From NCBI RefSeq assembly GCF_029323795.1, contig NZ_CP119758.1, positions 2,108,001-2,172,000 on the forward strand: a stretch of 64,000 nt of DNA. The letters are read 5' to 3'. Shown here one piece after another: positions 60,986 through 64,000 of the stretch (position 1 is the stretch's first letter; each line of letters starts with the position of its first letter). The notes under the pieces are model-generated. The model ran no database searches, was not told the origin of the DNA, and was given only the letters and a program-made list of their open reading frames with translations. Both the position numbers and the translations under genes were made by a program. This DNA is from Zobellia alginiliquefaciens. Its GTDB lineage: Bacteria > Bacteroidota > Bacteroidia > Flavobacteriales > Flavobacteriaceae.

Positions 60986-61381
60986 TTACTTAGCAAAAAT
61001 TCCGTCTTTTTCAATCAGTGGAATAGTAGTTAGACTTTTTTCTGAGACCGTGTTTTTTGGAAAGAGAAAACGTTTTTCAAAGAGTTTATCTTCTGCAAAG
61101 AAGGTCACAAAAAATTCATTGTCCAACGCAAGAACTTCTTCTTGTACCAATTCTATCTTTCTAAAAGTTTTGGACAGGATGGTACCAATACCATGCCGCA
61201 TGGTTGAGGTTTTGCGTTCCTGGTCAAAACCTTTGGACACTACTATGGTCATTTCAATTGGGTCTACTCGGTTGTTTATGATGTAGGCATTCCATTCTTT
61301 GGAAAGAAACTCGTCGTTCCATTCCCTTATAAGGACTACATGAACATCTTTTGCAACAGGTATTTCAATATCTTTCTTCAC
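60986..61381 (-). CDS. Conserved hypothetical protein upstream-linked to pheS
   Basis: 131 residues, predicted alpha/beta, without signal peptide or membrane span. Notable segments are VHVVLIREWNDEFLSKEWNAYIINN, KTSTMRHGIGTILSKTFRKIELV and FVTFFAEDKLFEKRFLFPKNTV. No known motif recognised. It starts 8 nt after the pheS stop on the same strand, so it is probably co-transcribed with it. Function unknown. Confidence 0.72.
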   Translation of the reverse strand: MKKDIEIPVAKDVHVVLIREWNDEFLSKEWNAYIINNRVDPIEMTIVVSKGFDQERKTSTMRHGIGTILSKTFRKIELVQEEVLALDNEFFVTFFAEDKLFEKRFLFPKNTVSEKSLTTIPLIEKDGIFAK

Positions 61382-61389
61382 ACCTTATC

Positions 61390-62409
61390 TTATAATGCAC
61401 TTTTAAACTGCTCTAAGAAGCGAACATCGTTTTCGCTCAATAGACGTATATCGGATATTTGGTGAAGCAACAATGCAATTCTGTCTATACCCATACCAAA
61501 AGCGAAACCGGAATATTCTTTTGAGTCAATACCACAGTTGTCCAATACATTGGGGTCAACCATGCCACAGCCCATAATCTCTAGCCACCCGGTACCTTTT
61601 GTCATTTTGTAGTCGGTTTCGGTTTCAAGGCCCCAGTATACATCTACTTCTGCACTAGGCTCCGTAAATGGAAAATATGATGGGCGTAAGCGAATCTTAG
61701 ATTTTCCAAACAGTTCGGTGGTAAAGAATTGAAGTGTTTGCTTTAGGTCTGCGAACGATACGTCTTTATCAATATATAAACCTTCCACTTGGTGGAAAAA
61801 GCAATGGGAACGTGCCGAAATAGCTTCGTTACGATATACTCTTCCTGGTGATATGGTACGTATAGGCGGTTGATTGTTTTCCATATAGCGCACTTGTACG
61901 GATGACGTATGCGTACGCAATAAAATATCTGGATCGGTCTGAACAAAAAATGTGTCCTGCATATCTCGGGCGGGGTGATATTCAGGTAAGTTCAAGGCGG
62001 TAAAATTATGCCAATCATCTTCAATTTCTGGTCCTTCGGATACATTGAAACCTATTCTGGAGAAAATCTCAATAATTTGGTTCTTAACGATGGAAATAGG
62101 ATGACGCGCCCCTAGTTCTATAGGTTCACCTGGCCGGGTTAAATCACCGTAGATGCCTTTTTCCTCAGTTTTACTTTCAAGTGCATCCCGTAAAGTATTT
62201 AGCTTTTCGTTCGCGGCTTGTTTTAACTGATTTATAGTCTGACCGAACTCCTTTTTTTGCTCATTGGGCACGTTTTTGAACTCCGCAAAGAAATCGTTCA
62301 AGAGGCCTTTTTTACCTAGGTATTTAATGCGGAAGCTTTCCAGTTCCTCTTTGGTGGTAGCAGTAAACGTTTCTACCTCTGTAATGTGCTTTTTTATGGT
62401 ATCGATCAT
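61390..62409 (-). CDS. pheS: Phenylalanyl-tRNA synthetase alpha subunit
   Basis: 339 residues. An N-terminal coiled coil (IKKHITEVETFTATTKEELESFRIKYLGKKGLLND) contacts tRNA. The class II core has RHPISIVKNQIIEIFSRIGFNVSEGPEIEDDWHNFTALNLPEYHPARDMQDTFF, RTHTSSVQVRYME, RNEAISARSHCFFHQVEGLYID and the closing GFAFGMGIDRIALLLHQISDIR (motif 3). It charges tRNA-Phe with the beta subunit, which is not adjacent here. Confidence 0.96.
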   Translation of the reverse strand: MIDTIKKHITEVETFTATTKEELESFRIKYLGKKGLLNDFFAEFKNVPNEQKKEFGQTINQLKQAANEKLNTLRDALESKTEEKGIYGDLTRPGEPIELGARHPISIVKNQIIEIFSRIGFNVSEGPEIEDDWHNFTALNLPEYHPARDMQDTFFVQTDPDILLRTHTSSVQVRYMENNQPPIRTISPGRVYRNEAISARSHCFFHQVEGLYIDKDVSFADLKQTLQFFTTELFGKSKIRLRPSYFPFTEPSAEVDVYWGLETETDYKMTKGTGWLEIMGCGMVDPNVLDNCGIDSKEYSGFAFGMGIDRIALLLHQISDIRLLSENDVRFLEQFKSAL

Positions 62410-62486
62410 GATGTTCGGCTAAAGCCGCAAATTTAGGACTTTTGCGGCATTACCAAATACATTATTGGTCATAAATTGCTTCGCAG

Positions 62487-64000
62487 TTACGCCGAAGCTT
62501 CAATTGACCTATCATTTTTGTTTTGTTGTAAGTATTTTATGCAATCATTAAAGGTGTCAAAAATATGGTCTGTAGGTATTAAATCCGGTATTAAGTCTAC
62601 ACGCTCCATCATATAACGTGGCTGTTCCAGTACGTCTACAAACAGGACTTCTATATCAGAATTATGTAAATCTATAAGCACATCTTCTAAAGTGTAAAGA
62701 CCGGATTGATCCATATACTGCATGCGATCCATTCTAATAATTACCGTTGATGCAGACCTAGGTATTTGATCGGCCAATATTTGAAATTCACTTGTAGAAC
62801 CAAAGAATAATGGACCTTTAAGGTGTTTGATGAAAATTTTCTCCCTCAGGCTTCTAGGAATGCCAGTTTCATCTGCCCATCCTTCTTCTTTTTCCAAGGA
62901 TTTTACATCCGATCTCTCAGCTGTAAGATCACCCATTTTCTTCATGAACATTAAAGAGGCAATTACCAAGCCAACACCTACTGCATAGACCAAATTCCAT
63001 ACGGAAGAAAGAACAAGTACAACCAGCATGATAACTACTTCCGAACTGAATTTGATAGGGCCTAAACTCATATCTTTAGGTAAACTAGGGATAGCTTTTA
63101 AACCTTTATAATCCATAACGCCAATACCTACGGTCACTAATATTCCAGCAAGTACCGCTGCCGGTATTTGAGAAGCTACGGGTCCTAATGCCAAAAGAAT
63201 TACCAATAGCAATACACCGGCTACCATACCGGATAGTTTGGTTTTACCACCTGCGTTAATATTAACAACGGTTCGTATAGTCGCACCGGCTCCCGGAATA
63301 CCTCCAAAAATGGCCGCAATACTATTTCCAATTCCCTGTCCCACTAATTCTTTATTGGGTTGATGCTTGGTTTTGGTCATATTATCAGCAACTACAGAGG
63401 TTAATAAGGAGTCAATAGCTCCTAGCAAGGCTAAAGTGAGGGCCGTGAAAATATAGGGTGTAACCGAGTTTAGTTCAAAACCGGTAAATATGTCTAGGTT
63501 GGGTACGGGAAAACCGCTTGGGATCTCTTCAATAGGTCTGTAGTTCAATCCAAAACCGTAAGCCACACCAGATACTACGATCAGTGCTACCAATGCACTG
63601 GGAATGGCTGTTGTTATTTTTTTGAACCCATAAATAATTGCAATGGTAGATAAGGCAAGAATAAGCTCTAACCAATTTATGTTCTGTAAAGCCCGGGGCA
63701 TCACTTTAATAGCTCCTAAAACTCCAGAAGCTTCACTTTTTGCCAAGGTACGTGCTTCTTTGAGCATATCTTCTTCTGTAATACCTTCTGCACGTTTAAT
63801 GGTTTCTTCAAAATTTTCTAGAACAAGAATGCCTTCTCCGGCTTCTTCTTTTAAGATATTGTCCAGAATAATCTCTTCTGCCATTGGTTTGTACTGATCA
63901 ACAAAGGCTTCATCCTCTTTTGGATAGTAGCCTATAGCGGGTAGAATCTGTGTTACCAATATAATAACGCCAATTGCGGTCATAAAACCAGAGACAACGG
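62487..64000 (-). CDS. SulP-family anion transporter with STAS domain, 5' truncated by the window
   Basis: The frame stays open to the window edge (VVSGFMTAIGVIIL), so the N-terminal helices lie outside. About 500 residues are visible: membrane helices, the signature NSIAAIFGGIPGAGATIRTVVNINAGGKTKLSGM, then a C-terminal STAS domain (about the last 110 residues, VIIRMDRMQYMDQSGLYTLEDVLIDLHNSDIEVLFVDV). An extra hydrophilic segment rich in E/D (DEAFVDQYKPMAEEIILDNILKEEAGEG region) interrupts the helices near the visible start. SulP proteins move sulfate, bicarbonate or dicarboxylates; the substrate is unknown. Confidence 0.93.
   Translation of the reverse strand, partial: VVSGFMTAIGVIILVTQILPAIGYYPKEDEAFVDQYKPMAEEIILDNILKEEAGEGILVLENFEETIKRAEGITEEDMLKEARTLAKSEASGVLGAIKVMPRALQNINWLELILALSTIAIIYGFKKITTAIPSALVALIVVSGVAYGFGLNYRPIEEIPSGFPVPNLDIFTGFELNSVTPYIFTALTLALLGAIDSLLTSVVADNMTKTKHQPNKELVGQGIGNSIAAIFGGIPGAGATIRTVVNINAGGKTKLSGMVAGVLLLVILLALGPVASQIPAAVLAGILVTVGIGVMDYKGLKAIPSLPKDMSLGPIKFSSEVVIMLVVLVLSSVWNLVYAVGVGLVIASLMFMKKMGDLTAERSDVKSLEKEEGWADETGIPRSLREKIFIKHLKGPLFFGSTSEFQILADQIPRSASTVIIRMDRMQYMDQSGLYTLEDVLIDLHNSDIEVLFVDVLEQPRYMMERVDLIPDLIPTDHIFDTFNDCIKYLQQNKNDRSIEASA

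Overview
The window comes from a member of the Bacteroidetes, most likely a marine-type Flavobacteriaceae. Supporting signs are low GC, a SusC/SusD pair, outer-membrane receptors with N-terminal carboxypeptidase-regulatory-like domains, lipoproteins whose Cys is followed by acidic residues, several TAnnTTTG -7 promoter boxes, and housekeeping proteins of flavobacterial type (thymidine kinase without zinc cysteines, HopJ-family protein, YaeJ-type hydrolase). Genus cannot be fixed from the sequence alone. No insertion sequences, phage genes, CRISPR arrays or rRNA operons were seen; one tRNA-Ala(GGC) is present.

Layout. 1-1.2 kb: 3' part of a polyprenyl glycosylphosphotransferase. 1.3-4.8 kb: a likely metal-uptake operon (His/Cys-rich small membrane protein, ZnuD-like TonB receptor, acidic lipoprotein) behind a perfect 19-bp palindrome, closed by a strong terminator. 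5-6.2 kb: GAF-domain histidine kinase. 6.2-26.8 kb: a polysaccharide-utilisation-type locus for N-acetylhexosamines. 26.8-53.9 kb: mainly core-genome genes (tRNA-Ala, Usp, GNAT, MATE, enoyl-CoA hydratase-like, 2OG oxygenase, QueD, LpxH, MFS, RecJ, OsmC, methyltransferase, UDG, RsmI, Tdk, Alr, MscL, Asd, prolyl oligopeptidase, ABC ATPase, ArfB-like hydrolase, TonB receptor with AraC regulator, DinB, CYTH). 53.9-60.8 kb: RND efflux operon with a MarR/GbsR-type regulator at the front and a TetR regulator at the back. 61-64 kb: hypothetical protein, PheS and a SulP transporter truncated by the window end.

The most interesting region is the N-acetylhexosamine locus. A divergent LacI-type regulator precedes a nine-gene run: nucleotidyltransferase, NahK-like sugar 1-kinase, UDP-GlcNAc 4-epimerase-like protein, sugar MFS permease, NagB fused to a PIG-L deacetylase, GlmM-like mutase, a membrane-anchored protein with a flavinylation-like motif, a Tat-exported FAD oxidoreductase and a Tat-exported GH109. 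SusC, SusD and a GH20 hexosaminidase follow. The inferred flow is: surface GH20 and periplasmic GH109 release GlcNAc/GalNAc; MFS import; 1-phosphorylation; UDP activation and 4-epimerisation of GalNAc to GlcNAc; mutase to GlcNAc-6-P; deacetylation by the PIG-L half; deamination by the NagB half to fructose-6-P. No separate nagA gene lies in the locus. The same perfect palindrome TGTGTTCGAACACA occurs exactly twice where a LacI operator is expected: in the lacI/nucleotidyltransferase divergent gap and upstream of susC. This defines a two-promoter regulon from sequence alone.

A second clear regulatory circuit is the efflux operon. Two 8-8-8 dyads of the form TTAGTTCG-N8-CGAACTAA lie before the MarR/GbsR gene and between it and the adaptor gene. 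The first covers the -33 element of a canonical Bacteroidetes promoter.
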